A DNA stretch of 52,131 nt from Bacteroidaceae bacterium. Its GTDB lineage: Bacteria; Bacteroidota; Bacteroidia; Bacteroidales; Bacteroidaceae. Each line of letters opens with the position of its first letter. Positions within the stretch are counted from its first letter, which is position 1. The notes below the pieces were generated by a model that was given only the letters and a program-made list of their open reading frames with translations, made no database searches and was not told the DNA's origin. Both the position numbers and the translations under genes were made by a program. This document shows, piece after piece, positions 35,331-43,374 of this stretch. The DNA is taken from NCBI GenBank assembly GCA_017651315.1, contig JAGCDE010000003.1:1-52131 (forward strand), given 5' to 3'.

Positions 35331-35362
35331 TTTGGATAATATTCCATTTAATATTAACTTTG
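35331..35362 (+). promoter_or_regulatory. Promoter of pepD
   Basis: TTTG at 35331-35334 and TAACTTTG at 35355-35362 are 20 bp apart, an exact fit to the Bacteroidota form. The start of transcription would be near 35369, inside the left arm of the hairpin that follows. Confidence 0.7.
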
Positions 35363-35398
35363 GCATATCAGTCGCGCAGGGTGACTGATATGCTTTTT
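35363..35398 (+). terminator. Hairpin with T-run between the export operon and pepD
   Basis: GCATATCAGTC (35363-35373) and GACTGATATGC (35383-35393) form an 11-bp perfect stem with a 9-nt loop, followed by TTTTT (35394-35398). It is a good intrinsic terminator for the export operon. It overlaps the predicted pepD start of transcription, so a pepD transcript would carry only part of the stem. Confidence 0.65.
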
Positions 35399-35426
35399 CA
35401 TGTATAACCAATTAAACTATGAGAAT

Positions 35427-36908
35427 ATGACTATCAAAGACTTACAGCCCAAGATCGTTTGGGATAACTTTTATGGGATTACCCGTCAGCCGCGTCCGTC
35501 CAAACACGAGGAGAAGATCCGTGCATGGCTTTTAGATTGGGCCAGGCAGCGCGGTATCGAGGCTTTTGCCGATGAGACCGGTAACGTGATAATGCGCAAG
35601 CCCGCCACTCCGGGTATGGAGAACCTCAAGGGTGTCATCATGCAGGGGCACATGGATATGGTGCCTCAGAAGAATGCCGATGTTAAGCATGACTTTGAGA
35701 AGGATCCCATTGAGACCTGGGTTGACGGTGAGTGGCTCAAGGCTAAAGGTACTACACTTGGCGCCGATAACGGTCTGGGCGTTGCCCTGGCACTGTCTGT
35801 GTTGGAATCGGACGATATCAAGCACGGTCCGCTGGAACTGCTTGTAACATATGATGAGGAGACCGGTATGACCGGCGCACAGGCGCTCAAGCCGGGTGTG
35901 CTCAAGGGTGAGATTCTGCTCAACCTGGACTCGGAGACAGAGGGTGAGATTTATGTAGGCTGTGCCGGTGGTCTGGACGCATCAATCAAGGGTACCTACG
36001 AGCGCAAGCCGGAGCCCAAGGGCTGGCTCTGCTACAGCTTGGCCGTTAAGGGATTCCAGGGCGGTCACTCAGGTATGGATATCATCCTGTGCCGTGCCAA
36101 TGCCAATAAGGTAGGCGCGCGCGTAATGTACGCTCTGCTTACCAAGGCCGATGTAAAACTGATCGATATGGAGGGCGGTACACTGCGCAACGCAATCCCG
36201 CGTGAGTGCTTCGCCACCGTCTATGTTGATCCTGCCAAGCTGGATGTTGCCAAGAAGGTTGTGGCCGATGTTTTTGCCGAGGTCAAGGCCGAATATGCCG
36301 CAACCGATCCCGGCTGCAACTACGTATTCGAGCCCTACCAGTGCGCTCAGGGTGAGACCTGTGATCCCGATGAGTGCCTCTATGTAGAGGAGGGTACAGC
36401 CCTGCGTTATATCCAGGCCATTCTGGCTTGCCCGGACGGTGTGGAGCGCATGAGCGACCAGATGCCGGGCCTGGTTGAGACATCCAACAACATGGCCATG
36501 GTCAAGATTTATAAGGGCGAGTTCTTTATCGGCAACCTGCTGCGCAGTTCGGTTGACTCGGCCAAGGAACTTCTGGCTCTGCGCGTTCGCAGCGTAGCTG
36601 AACTGGCTGGCTGCAGGATTGAGCTTACCGGAGGCTATTCAGGCTGGGCACCTAATGCCGCATCACCCATACTGCATGTGATGAAGGAGGAGTATAAGAA
36701 GATGTTCGGCACCGAGCCCAAGGTTATGGCTATCCATGCCGGTCTGGAGTGCGGTATCCTGAGCGGAGCATACCCCAACTGGGATATGGTATCCTTCGGC
36801 CCCACACTCATGAGCCCCCATTCACCCGACGAGCGCTGCTACATCCCCTCCGTCCAGAAAGTCTGGGACTACCTCAAAGCAGTTCTCGCTGCCATACCTA
36901 AGAAGTGA
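35427..36908 (+). CDS. pepD: Aminoacyl-histidine dipeptidase (PepD, M20 family)
   Basis: 493 residues from the ATG at 35427 (MTIKDLQPKIVWDNF), chosen over one nine codons upstream because PepD proteins begin here and are about 485-490 aa. It is an M20/M28-like di-zinc peptidase: MQGHMDMVP holds the first ligand His and Asp, GTTLGADNGLG the bridging Asp, TYDEETGMTGA the catalytic Glu and a ligand Glu, and NLDSETEGE another ligand. SFGPTLMSPHSPDE near the C-terminus supplies the last His. It hydrolyses beta-Ala-His and other X-His dipeptides in the cytosol. It is a single gene ended by the structured repeat at 36923. Confidence 0.94.
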   Translation: MTIKDLQPKIVWDNFYGITRQPRPSKHEEKIRAWLLDWARQRGIEAFADETGNVIMRKPATPGMENLKGVIMQGHMDMVPQKNADVKHDFEKDPIETWVDGEWLKAKGTTLGADNGLGVALALSVLESDDIKHGPLELLVTYDEETGMTGAQALKPGVLKGEILLNLDSETEGEIYVGCAGGLDASIKGTYERKPEPKGWLCYSLAVKGFQGGHSGMDIILCRANANKVGARVMYALLTKADVKLIDMEGGTLRNAIPRECFATVYVDPAKLDVAKKVVADVFAEVKAEYAATDPGCNYVFEPYQCAQGETCDPDECLYVEEGTALRYIQAILACPDGVERMSDQMPGLVETSNNMAMVKIYKGEFFIGNLLRSSVDSAKELLALRVRSVAELAGCRIELTGGYSGWAPNAASPILHVMKEEYKKMFGTEPKVMAIHAGLECGILSGAYPNWDMVSFGPTLMSPHSPDERCYIPSVQKVWDYLKAVLAAIPKK

Positions 36909-36922
36909 TTTTGGGAGAAACC

Positions 36923-37105
36923 GGTAATTTAAGGGTATTGACGGCAAAACTACGCGCTTCGCGCTATCCCTCCCATCCCCAAGAAGACGCTCTGGAAGGC
37001 ATGAGTAAACTCCTACCTTCCAGAGCATCTTCTTGAGCACGGGCCCCTCCCGTTCACAAGCCCACGGGCGGCCATGGTTTTGCCTGCCAATACCCTTAAA
37101 TTTCC
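36923..37105. repeat. 183-bp structured repeat (family member 2) with imperfect terminal inverted repeats
   Basis: The left arm (36923-36950) and right arm (37077-37105) are inverted repeats with two mismatches and one single-base gap. The core TTGTGAACGGGAGGGGCCC lies on the - strand at 37059-37041, 46 bp from the right end, nearly the same offset (47) as in the copy at 2968-3140. A strong internal hairpin is made by AGAAGACGCTCTGGAAGG (about 36982-36999) and CCTTCCAGAGCATCTTCT (about 37017-37034). There is no ORF. It lies between convergent genes (pepD and a lipoprotein). Confidence 0.8.
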
Positions 37106-37134
37106 TAGTGCAACTATCAGATTTTTGCTCTAAA

Positions 37135-37620
37135 TTATTCTGTACCTGTGGTTATAGTGTAATATTCATCCTTGCTGAATATAACCTCACCCCAACCAAT
37201 TAGTTGGTTATTTAAGAAAGTCTCAACACGGACAGTTCCGGACAGGTATTCGTAATGATTTCTGATGATATTATCGGTAGTATAGAAATGAACAGAGTAT
37301 TCGCCAGATTTGTCATTTCCTTCAAAAGAGAAACTCAGGGTGTCGTTATCTGATTGTTTAACAAACAGACCTGTCATGTCGTAATCATTTGTTTTTTTAG
37401 CACAATTCCATTTTGAATCGGAGATTTTTGTAAATACAAATCCTTCTATGTCCTCCTTCCCATCTTCAAATAGATTAAAATCATAGAAAGCATTCTCCAC
37501 GGTTCTTACGCCATAAGAATATGCTAATCCTTCTGAACTCATTTTTCTTACTTCATGATCAACTGATAGGCATGAGGAGAATATCAGTGCGGCGCAAAAT
37601 AATATTTTGATTGTTTTCAT
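37135..37620 (-). CDS. Hypothetical lipoprotein
   Basis: A 161-residue protein with a lipoprotein signal (MKTIKILFCAALIFSSCLS, lipobox FSSC). The mature part is mostly beta strands with many Asp, Asn and Tyr residues and no motif I can name. It lies 5 bp downstream of the beta-barrel gene, so the two probably form an envelope pair. The unit has lower GC than its neighbours, which may mean recent acquisition. Confidence 0.7.
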   Translation of the reverse strand: MKTIKILFCAALIFSSCLSVDHEVRKMSSEGLAYSYGVRTVENAFYDFNLFEDGKEDIEGFVFTKISDSKWNCAKKTNDYDMTGLFVKQSDNDTLSFSFEGNDKSGEYSVHFYTTDNIIRNHYEYLSGTVRVETFLNNQLIGWGEVIFSKDEYYTITTGTE

Positions 37621-37625
37621 ATTTG

Positions 37626-38297
37626 TCAGAATCTATAACCAATACCAGCTTTCATACCGGGAAGAAGGCCGAGAATAACGTATTCGGTACCCCAACCAAC
37701 CTCAAAAGAGCCAAACAATTTCTTACCGAATGCCAGTCCAAGACCTGTTATTTGAAAACCCAGTTTTTGGGGGATAGGATAATCTCCATCAGAATCATAT
37801 TTGATAGGGATATACCAAAAATCAGAATTACTATTGATATTGACTCCAACAGTAACCTGAGTATACATTCGGAATGAATTCTTAATCACGTGATATCTGC
37901 GTGCTCCTAATTGGGCATCTATCGTGAACAGGTCTTCATGATTGAGTTTCTGATTGGTAAAAGGATCAAAATGGTCAACTGATACATTTGAATAGCCCAG
38001 GTTTGCACAGATGTCCCAACGTTTTTTCAGGTGGTAAGCAAACTCGACTGAGTACGTTGGGGAATATGTGGCGTCATAACAACGGTCATACATCTCCTGA
38101 ACAGATTCAGGGCCGTGATACCAGATATCCATAACACCTATACCTGTATCATAATATGCCGCGATAGGAGCAATACCACAACCAACAATTATCTCAAACC
38201 GGTTGTCGGTGTAGTTCCTGAGATTGGTTTCCTGAGCATTCAGGAAAGAACCAAAAGATACCATGAATGTGGCAAGGAAGAGTAATCTGTATTTCAT
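37626..38297 (-). CDS. Outer-membrane beta-barrel-like protein
   Basis: About 223 residues from the ATG at 38297 (MKYRLLFLATFMVSFGSFLNAQ signal peptide); an in-frame start ten codons upstream would lie on the predicted transcription start. The mature protein alternates amphipathic strands rich in Tyr, Gly and Phe (FEIIVGCGIAPIAAYYD, YSVEFAYHLKKRWDICANLGYSNVSVD, GMKAGIGYRF) and ends in an aromatic residue, as outer-membrane barrels do. No named family is recognised. Its strong promoter (TTTG 38355-38352, TACATTTG 38332-38325) serves it and the downstream lipoprotein. Confidence 0.75.
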   Translation of the reverse strand: MKYRLLFLATFMVSFGSFLNAQETNLRNYTDNRFEIIVGCGIAPIAAYYDTGIGVMDIWYHGPESVQEMYDRCYDATYSPTYSVEFAYHLKKRWDICANLGYSNVSVDHFDPFTNQKLNHEDLFTIDAQLGARRYHVIKNSFRMYTQVTVGVNINSNSDFWYIPIKYDSDGDYPIPQKLGFQITGLGLAFGKKLFGSFEVGWGTEYVILGLLPGMKAGIGYRF

Positions 38298-38324
38298 CAC
38301 ACTAATAACAGGTTGATACAGATG

Positions 38325-38355
38325 CAAATGTATTTATAAATTTTACAAAACCAAA
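38325..38355 (-). promoter_or_regulatory. Promoter of the barrel/lipoprotein pair
   Basis: On the - strand TTTG (38355-38352) and TACATTTG (38332-38325) are 19 bp apart, an exact match to the Bacteroidota form. The leader would be about 20 nt. Confidence 0.65.
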
Positions 38356-38371
38356 GCCAAATTCAAATAAA

Positions 38372-38872
38372 TCAGATTGATAGTCCGAAAGTTTTCTTGA
38401 TGGGACTCATTACGAACATGGACTGGATGGAGCCTACGGTGTCGGTGGTGCCGAGTACGTTCATGATGAACTCCTTGTAGGTGCGCATATCGGGGCAATA
38501 TACCTTGAGCAGGTAGTCGAACTCACCGGATATGTTGTAGCACTCCGCCACCTCTTTCATATTGGCAGCGGCTTCCTCAAAACTCTTGGCGGTCTCGCGA
38601 GTCATCATGCGGAGCTTAACGCAGCAGAACACCACGAATCCCAAGTTCAGTTTCTCGGGATCCAGCACTGCTATATACTTCTTTATATAGCCTTCGCGCT
38701 CCAGACGTTTCTGGCGTTCGAATACCGGGGTGGTGGACAGGTGCACCTTGGCGGCCAGTTCCTTGGTCGTAAGACGTGAATTATCCTGCAGGCAGGTCAG
38801 TATTTTTATGTCGGTGGCATCCAGTTCGCCGGCTTTTGGTTCAATCAGAGTTGAAATATTCTCCTTTTCCAT
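38372..38872 (-). CDS. Lrp/AsnC-family transcription regulator
   Basis: A 166-residue regulator: N-terminal HTH (about 17-65, LDATDIKILTCLQDNSRLTTKELAAKVHLSTTPVFERQKRLEREGYI) and a C-terminal RAM ligand-binding domain with VAECYNISGEFDYLLKVYCPDMRTYKEF, the conserved G-x-D-Y-L motif. Lrp-type proteins respond to amino acids. Being divergent from metY, with a shared 158-bp intergenic region, it is a candidate regulator of methionine/cysteine synthesis. Its own -7 box is TACCTTTG on the - strand (38923-38916). Confidence 0.93.
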   Translation of the reverse strand: MEKENISTLIEPKAGELDATDIKILTCLQDNSRLTTKELAAKVHLSTTPVFERQKRLEREGYIKKYIAVLDPEKLNLGFVVFCCVKLRMMTRETAKSFEEAAANMKEVAECYNISGEFDYLLKVYCPDMRTYKEFIMNVLGTTDTVGSIQSMFVMSPIKKTFGLSI

Positions 38873-38915
38873 AGTTTGTACGGTTTTTGATGTTGGTTCT
38901 TTCTTTGTTTTTGTA

Positions 38916-38983
38916 CAAAGGTAGTTTGTTTTTCCTTAATAACGTAATGTGTTTGGTGGAATTTTCTATCGGCCGTAACTTTG
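38916..38983. promoter_or_regulatory. Divergent promoters for lrp and metY
   Basis: For metY (+): TTTG at 38952-38955, 20-bp spacer, TAACTTTG at 38976-38983, giving a leader of about 40 nt. For lrp (-): CAAAGGTA at 38916-38923, which is TACCTTTG on the - strand. The two -7 boxes are about 53 bp apart, so a regulator bound between them could act on both. Confidence 0.65.
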
Positions 38984-39030
38984 CATCGTCAAAAGAACAA
39001 AAACGGAATAACAAACAAAAACATACAATT

Positions 39031-40317
39031 ATGGCAAACAACAAACTTCATCTTGAGACTCTGGCACTTCATGTAGGCCAGGAACAACCCGATCCCGCGT
39101 CCGATGCACGCGCAGTACCTATCTATCAGACCACATCTTATGTGTTCCGTAACTCACAGCACGCTGCCGACCGTTTTGGCCTGCGCGATGCCGGAAACAT
39201 CTACGGCCGTCTGACCAATTCCACACAGGATGTACTTGAGAAGCGCGTTGCCGCTCTCGAGGGTGGTGTGGCCGGTCTGGCAGTTGCTTCGGGTGCAGCC
39301 GCAGTAACATACGCCCTGCAGAACATTGCACAGGCTGGTGACCACATCGTGGCAGCCGACAACCTGTACGGCGGTTCATTCAACCTGATAACACACACGC
39401 TTTCAACCCAGGGCATCAGCAACACCATAGTTAAGGTGAATGACCTGGAGGCTCTTGAGGCAGCCATCCGTCCCAACACCAAGGCCATCTATGCCGAGAC
39501 ATTCGGTAATCCCAACAGCGATGTCACCAATCTGGAGGCTGTAGCCGAGATCGCTCACAAGCATGGTATCGTGTTCATCGTGGATAACACGTTTGCACCT
39601 ATCCTTATCCGTCCGCTGGAGCACGGAGCTGACATCGTGGTGCACTCCGCAACCAAGTTCATCGGCGGTCATGGTTCATCACTGGGCGGCGTTATCGTTG
39701 ACGGCGGTACATTCAACTGGAAGGCCAACCCCGACAAGTATCCCACACTTGCCAAGCCCGATCCCTCTTACCACGGCGCGGTATTTGCCGATGTAGCCGG
39801 TGCAGCCGCATTCGTAACCCGTATCCGCGCCGTCATCCTGCGTGACACCGGTGCTGCCATCAGCCCCTTCAACGCCTGGATACTGCTGCAGGGTGTCGAG
39901 TCACTGCCTTTGCGCATAGAGCGTCACGTTGAGAACGCACTCAAGGTTGTTGACTACCTGGCCAAGAACCCCAAGGTTGCCAAGGTAAACCATCCTTCAC
40001 TGCCTAACCATCCCGATCATGAACTCTACAAGAAGTATTTCCCGAACGGTGGCGGATCGATCTTTACATTCGAGATCAACGGCACTCAGGAGGATACATG
40101 GAAGTTCATCGACAGCCTGCAGATTTTCTCTCTGCTTGCCAACGTGGCCGATGTAAAGAGCCTTGTTATACATCCTTACACCACCACACACTCGCAGATG
40201 ACCTCAAAGGAACTGGCCGAGCAGCACATCACTCCCACAACGGTACGTCTTTCAATAGGTGTTGAGCATGTTGACGACATTATTGCTGATCTTGATCAGG
40301 CTTTTGCCAAAATATGA
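39031..40317 (+). CDS. metY: O-acetylhomoserine sulfhydrylase (MetY-type)
   Basis: 428 residues from the ATG at 39031 ([18 protein letters not shown]); the frame is open 48 codons further upstream, but that part spans the promoter and is not coding. A PLP enzyme of the Cys/Met metabolism family: [22 protein letters not shown] (PLP/phosphate loop), [32 protein letters not shown] with the Schiff-base Lys in SATKF, and the long insert typical of MetY rather than MetB/MetC. It makes homocysteine (or cysteine analogues) from O-acetylhomoserine and sulfide. The next gene makes its substrate. Confidence 0.94.
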   Translation: MANNKLHLETLALHVGQEQPDPASDARAVPIYQTTSYVFRNSQHAADRFGLRDAGNIYGRLTNSTQDVLEKRVAALEGGVAGLAVASGAAAVTYALQNIAQAGDHIVAADNLYGGSFNLITHTLSTQGISNTIVKVNDLEALEAAIRPNTKAIYAETFGNPNSDVTNLEAVAEIAHKHGIVFIVDNTFAPILIRPLEHGADIVVHSATKFIGGHGSSLGGVIVDGGTFNWKANPDKYPTLAKPDPSYHGAVFADVAGAAAFVTRIRAVILRDTGAAISPFNAWILLQGVESLPLRIERHVENALKVVDYLAKNPKVAKVNHPSLPNHPDHELYKKYFPNGGGSIFTFEINGTQEDTWKFIDSLQIFSLLANVADVKSLVIHPYTTTHSQMTSKELAEQHITPTTVRLSIGVEHVDDIIADLDQAFAKI

Positions 40318-40346
40318 TAATAAATCCAAGTTGTTTTAAGTTTAAC

Positions 40347-40354
40347 TAACTTTG
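40347..40354 (+). promoter_or_regulatory. -7 box upstream of metA
   Basis: TAACTTTG at 40347-40354 matches the -7 form, but no good -33 TTTG lies 19-21 bp before it. The leader of about 60 nt contains a hairpin (CACA-gt-CCC pairing with GGG-gt-TGTG near 40368-40390). Whether metA is read from here or from the metY promoter is unclear. Confidence 0.4.
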
Positions 40355-40420
40355 CCGGTGTATTCACAGTCCCTTCATTGGGGTTGTGGATATTCCGGTT
40401 TTATTATAATCGGTCCAGTT

Positions 40421-41338
40421 ATGCCTCTTAAGTTACCCGACAAACTGCCTGCCATAGAGATTCTCAAAGGGGAGAATATATTTGTGATGGACACCAGCCG
40501 CGCCACCAGCCAGGACATACGTCCGCTGCGCATAGTGGTGCTCAACCTGATGCCCATCAAGATTACCACCGAGACGGACCTGATACGTCTGCTCTCCAAC
40601 ACGCCCCTTCAGATTGAACTCAAGCTGATGAAGTTGCGCAGTCATACCTCCAAGAATACCCCTGTGGAACATATGAAGGTGTTCTACGAGACTTTTGAGA
40701 GCATGAAGGACCAGAAATTTGACGGATTCATTGTAACCGGAGCCCCGCTGGAGCAGATGGAGTTTGAGGAGGTGTCTTATTGGGATGAGCTTACGGAGAT
40801 ATTTGACTGGGCCCGCACTCATGTGACATCGACCTTATATATCTGCTGGGCTGCACAGGCTGCAATGTATCATTTCTACGGCGTTCCCAAGTATCCGCTG
40901 CCGGAGAAGATGTTCGGCATATTCAAACATAACACGATTGACGAGCCGCTGCCTATTTTCCGTGGCTTTGACGATGAGTTCTATGCTCCTCACAGCCGTC
41001 ACTCGGAGGTTCGCAGGGAGGATATCCTTACTCATCCGGAGCTCAAGATCCTGTCAGAGTCCGATGAGGCGGGGATATTTATGGTTTCTGCCCGTGGCGG
41101 GCGCGAGATTTTCATTACCGGGCACATGGAGTACTCTCCGGATACTCTTGACAAGGAGTACAAACGTGACTTAGCCAAGGGGCTGCCCATTGATATGCCT
41201 AAACACTACTATAGGAACGATGATCCATTGCAACGACCGTTGGACCGTTGGCGCGCTCATGCAAACCTTTTCTATGCCAACTGGCTGAATTACTACGTTT
41301 ATCAGGAGACTCCTTATAATTTACAGGAGATTCAATAA
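40421..41338 (+). CDS. metA: Homoserine O-acetyltransferase (MetA family)
   Basis: 305 residues from the ATG at 40421 (MPLKLPDKLPAIEILKGENI); the frame extends 23 codons upstream, over the promoter. It has the MetA fold with catalytic Cys142 (YICWAAQ), His235 and Glu237 (ITGHMEYSP), at the same numbers as in E. coli MetA. Residue 111 is Glu (GAPLEQMEF). In this family Glu111 favours acetyl-CoA and Gly111 favours succinyl-CoA, so the product should be O-acetylhomoserine despite the usual succinyltransferase label. That agrees with the adjacent MetY, which uses O-acetylhomoserine. Confidence 0.93.
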   Translation: MPLKLPDKLPAIEILKGENIFVMDTSRATSQDIRPLRIVVLNLMPIKITTETDLIRLLSNTPLQIELKLMKLRSHTSKNTPVEHMKVFYETFESMKDQKFDGFIVTGAPLEQMEFEEVSYWDELTEIFDWARTHVTSTLYICWAAQAAMYHFYGVPKYPLPEKMFGIFKHNTIDEPLPIFRGFDDEFYAPHSRHSEVRREDILTHPELKILSESDEAGIFMVSARGGREIFITGHMEYSPDTLDKEYKRDLAKGLPIDMPKHYYRNDDPLQRPLDRWRAHANLFYANWLNYYVYQETPYNLQEIQ

Positions 41339-41535
41339 CGCAGAACTATCAGATTGGGGAGACAACGCTTCGATGCTTTAACTTTACTATCCCCGTTGGG
41401 GGCGCAACGTTCCGTGGCTACTCCGCAACCCCTACGGACCCTGAACGCCGGGCACCACCTTCTTTTTACCACTAAGCCAAGACACGTTCAGGCAGCGGTG
41501 ATATAGACTGGTGAGGCTGGTTTGACAAAAACCGA

Positions 41536-41570
41536 CGCATCCGGAAACAATCCGGATGCGCCGTTTTTTT
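41536..41570. terminator. Bidirectional intrinsic terminator between metA and purM
   Basis: CGCATCCGGA (41536-41545), loop AACAA, TCCGGATGCG (41551-41560), then CCGTTTTTTT: a 10-bp perfect stem with a U-run. On the - strand the same stem is followed by CGGTTTTTGTC, so it can stop transcripts from both metA (+) and purM (-). The rest of the 243-bp gap has only small hairpins, such as CGTTG/CAACG near 41393-41408. Confidence 0.85.
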
Positions 41571-41581
41571 GACAGTCTTAA

Positions 41582-42751
41582 TCAGTACTCAAACTTTCCG
41601 TACTCGCTGTGGATGGTCAGGTGAGTGTGGTCGGAGGGTTCGATGCGGCCGATGATCCGGGCCTCGATACCGAATGACTTGCTTATCTCAATTACCTGCT
41701 GAGCAAATTCCTCAGGCAGATATACCTCGAAGCGGTGACCGCAGTTGAACACCTTGTACATCTCTTTCCATTCAGTACCGCTCTGTTCCTGAATTGTGCG
41801 GAACAGCGGCGGGATGGGGAAGAGGTTATCCTTGATTATGTGTACTCCGTCAACAAAATGCAGGATCTTGGTCTGGGCGCCGCCTGAGCAGTGTACCATT
41901 CCGTGAATCTGAGGACGCAGGACATCGAGCAGTCTCTTCACCACCGGAGCGTATGTTCGGGTGGGAGAGAGCACCAGCTTGCCTGCATCTAAAGGTGAGT
42001 CCTTGACAGTGTCAGTCAGGTTCAGACCGCCGGAATAGACAAGTTCCCCGGGCACTGCGTGGTCGTATGTCTCGGGATATTTATCTGCAACAGACTTGCC
42101 GAATACGTCGTGACGGGCGCTGGTGAGTCCATTGCTGCCCATACCGCCGTTGTACTCCTTCTCGTATGTGGCCTGACCGAAGGATGCAAGACCTACAATC
42201 ACATCGCCAAGACGGATGTTCGCGTTGTTGATCACGTCGCTGCGCTTCATGCGGCAGGTTACGGTGCTGTCAACTATTATGGTGCGTACCAGGTCGCCTA
42301 CATCGGCAGTCTCACCTCCTGTGGCGTATGCCCCTACACCCATCTCGCGGAGTTCGGCCAGAAGCTCGTCGGTCCCGTTTATGATGGCGCTTATCACGCT
42401 GCCGGGAACCAGGTTCTTGTTGCGGCCGATGGTTGAGCTGACCAGGATGTTATCGACAGCACCTACGCAGAGCAGGTCATCGATGTTCATGATAAGGGCA
42501 TCCTGTGCGATTCCTTTCCATACTGACAGGTCGCCGGTCTCTTTCCAGTAGGCGTAGGCTAATGACGACTTTGTACCTGCACCGTCGGCATGCATTATGT
42601 TGCAGTACTCCGGATCACCTCCCAGGATATCGGGGATGATCTTGCAGAAAGCCTTGGGGTATAGGCCCTTGTCTATGTTCTTTATGGCGTTATGGACATC
42701 CTCCTTGGATGCCGATACGCCACGCATCATATAACGTTCGCTTGACTCCAT
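41582..42751 (-). CDS. purM: Phosphoribosylformylglycinamidine cyclo-ligase (AIR synthetase)
   Basis: A 389-residue PurM of the Bacteroidota type. MMRGVSASKEDVHNAI is the diverged equivalent of the YxxAGVD opening. HADGAGTKSSLAYAYWKETG, AQDALIMNIDDLLCVGA, ATGGETADVGDLVRTIIVDST and GMVHCSGGAQTKILHFVDGVHI are PurM-superfamily ATP and substrate blocks. It closes FGAM to AIR using ATP in purine synthesis. It is the last gene of the long minus-strand run, and its start overlaps the lemA stop (TGATG). Confidence 0.92.
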   Translation of the reverse strand: MESSERYMMRGVSASKEDVHNAIKNIDKGLYPKAFCKIIPDILGGDPEYCNIMHADGAGTKSSLAYAYWKETGDLSVWKGIAQDALIMNIDDLLCVGAVDNILVSSTIGRNKNLVPGSVISAIINGTDELLAELREMGVGAYATGGETADVGDLVRTIIVDSTVTCRMKRSDVINNANIRLGDVIVGLASFGQATYEKEYNGGMGSNGLTSARHDVFGKSVADKYPETYDHAVPGELVYSGGLNLTDTVKDSPLDAGKLVLSPTRTYAPVVKRLLDVLRPQIHGMVHCSGGAQTKILHFVDGVHIIKDNLFPIPPLFRTIQEQSGTEWKEMYKVFNCGHRFEVYLPEEFAQQVIEISKSFGIEARIIGRIEPSDHTHLTIHSEYGKFEY

Positions 42752-43335
42752 CAGAATTGTACTACCGGGGCTTTATTTGCACCTTCTTCTGCCTCAAAGT
42801 AGGGCTTCTTGTCAAAATCGCGCATTCCGGCGATGATGCTCTGCGGGAACCTGCGGATATATGAGTTGAATTTCTGGGCCTCGTCGTTGAAGTTCTTGCG
42901 CTCTACTGCGATACGGTTCTCTGTGCCCTCAAGCTGAGCCTGAAGCTCCTTGAAATTCTCGTTGGCCTTGAGCTCCGGATACGCTTCGCCGATGGCTATG
43001 AGACGACCCAGTGCACTGCCCACCTCACTCTGTGCCTGCTGGAACTCCTTGAGTTGCTCGGCGGTCATGTTTTCGGGGTTGACATTGATCGAAGTGGCCT
43101 TGGCGCGGGCGTTGACTACCGATTCAAATGTTGATGACTCGTGCTGTGCATAGCCCTTTACGGTGTTGACCAGGTTCGGGATGAGGTCGGCACGACGCTG
43201 ATAGACATTCTCCACGTTACCCCAGGCCTTGCTGACGCTCTCTTCCATTGTCACCATGTTGTTGTTGATACGTATTCCCCAAATTACGAGGAGTGCAACC
43301 GCAGCAATGATGATCCAAGTACTTTTCTTTTTCAT
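42751..43335 (-). CDS. lemA: LemA family protein
   Basis: A 194-residue protein with one N-terminal membrane helix (KSTWIIIAAVALLVIWGIRI) and a long helical LemA domain: VSKAWGNVENVYQRRADLIPNLVNTVKGYAQHE and the conserved IAVERKNFNDEAQKFNSYIRRFPQSIIAGM. LemA proteins are inner-membrane anchored with a periplasmic helical bundle of unknown function. They occur next to TPM-domain proteins, as here. Homology to the antigen LemA of Listeria is only by family. Confidence 0.93.
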   Translation of the reverse strand: MKKKSTWIIIAAVALLVIWGIRINNNMVTMEESVSKAWGNVENVYQRRADLIPNLVNTVKGYAQHESSTFESVVNARAKATSINVNPENMTAEQLKEFQQAQSEVGSALGRLIAIGEAYPELKANENFKELQAQLEGTENRIAVERKNFNDEAQKFNSYIRRFPQSIIAGMRDFDKKPYFEAEEGANKAPVVQF

Positions 43336-43374
43336 AATTCAAATTATTTGATTGTATTTCTGTTTATCCGGTTG

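Noticed and set aside
37611-37877. An 88-codon + strand frame
   Set aside because: It lies antisense to the lipoprotein and barrel genes, both of which have signal peptides and a shared promoter.
38887-39030. N-terminal extension of the metY frame
   Set aside because: This stretch contains the metY promoter boxes; MetY homology begins at the ATG at 39031.
40355-40420. Possible SAM riboswitch in the metA leader
   Set aside because: A hairpin is present but the leader is only about 60 nt and I see no SAM-II pseudoknot or SAM-I core. A covariance search could settle it.
41339-41581. A third copy of the structured repeat between metA and purM
   Set aside because: The region is also between convergent genes but lacks the 19-bp core and matching arms; it contains only a normal bidirectional terminator and minor hairpins.
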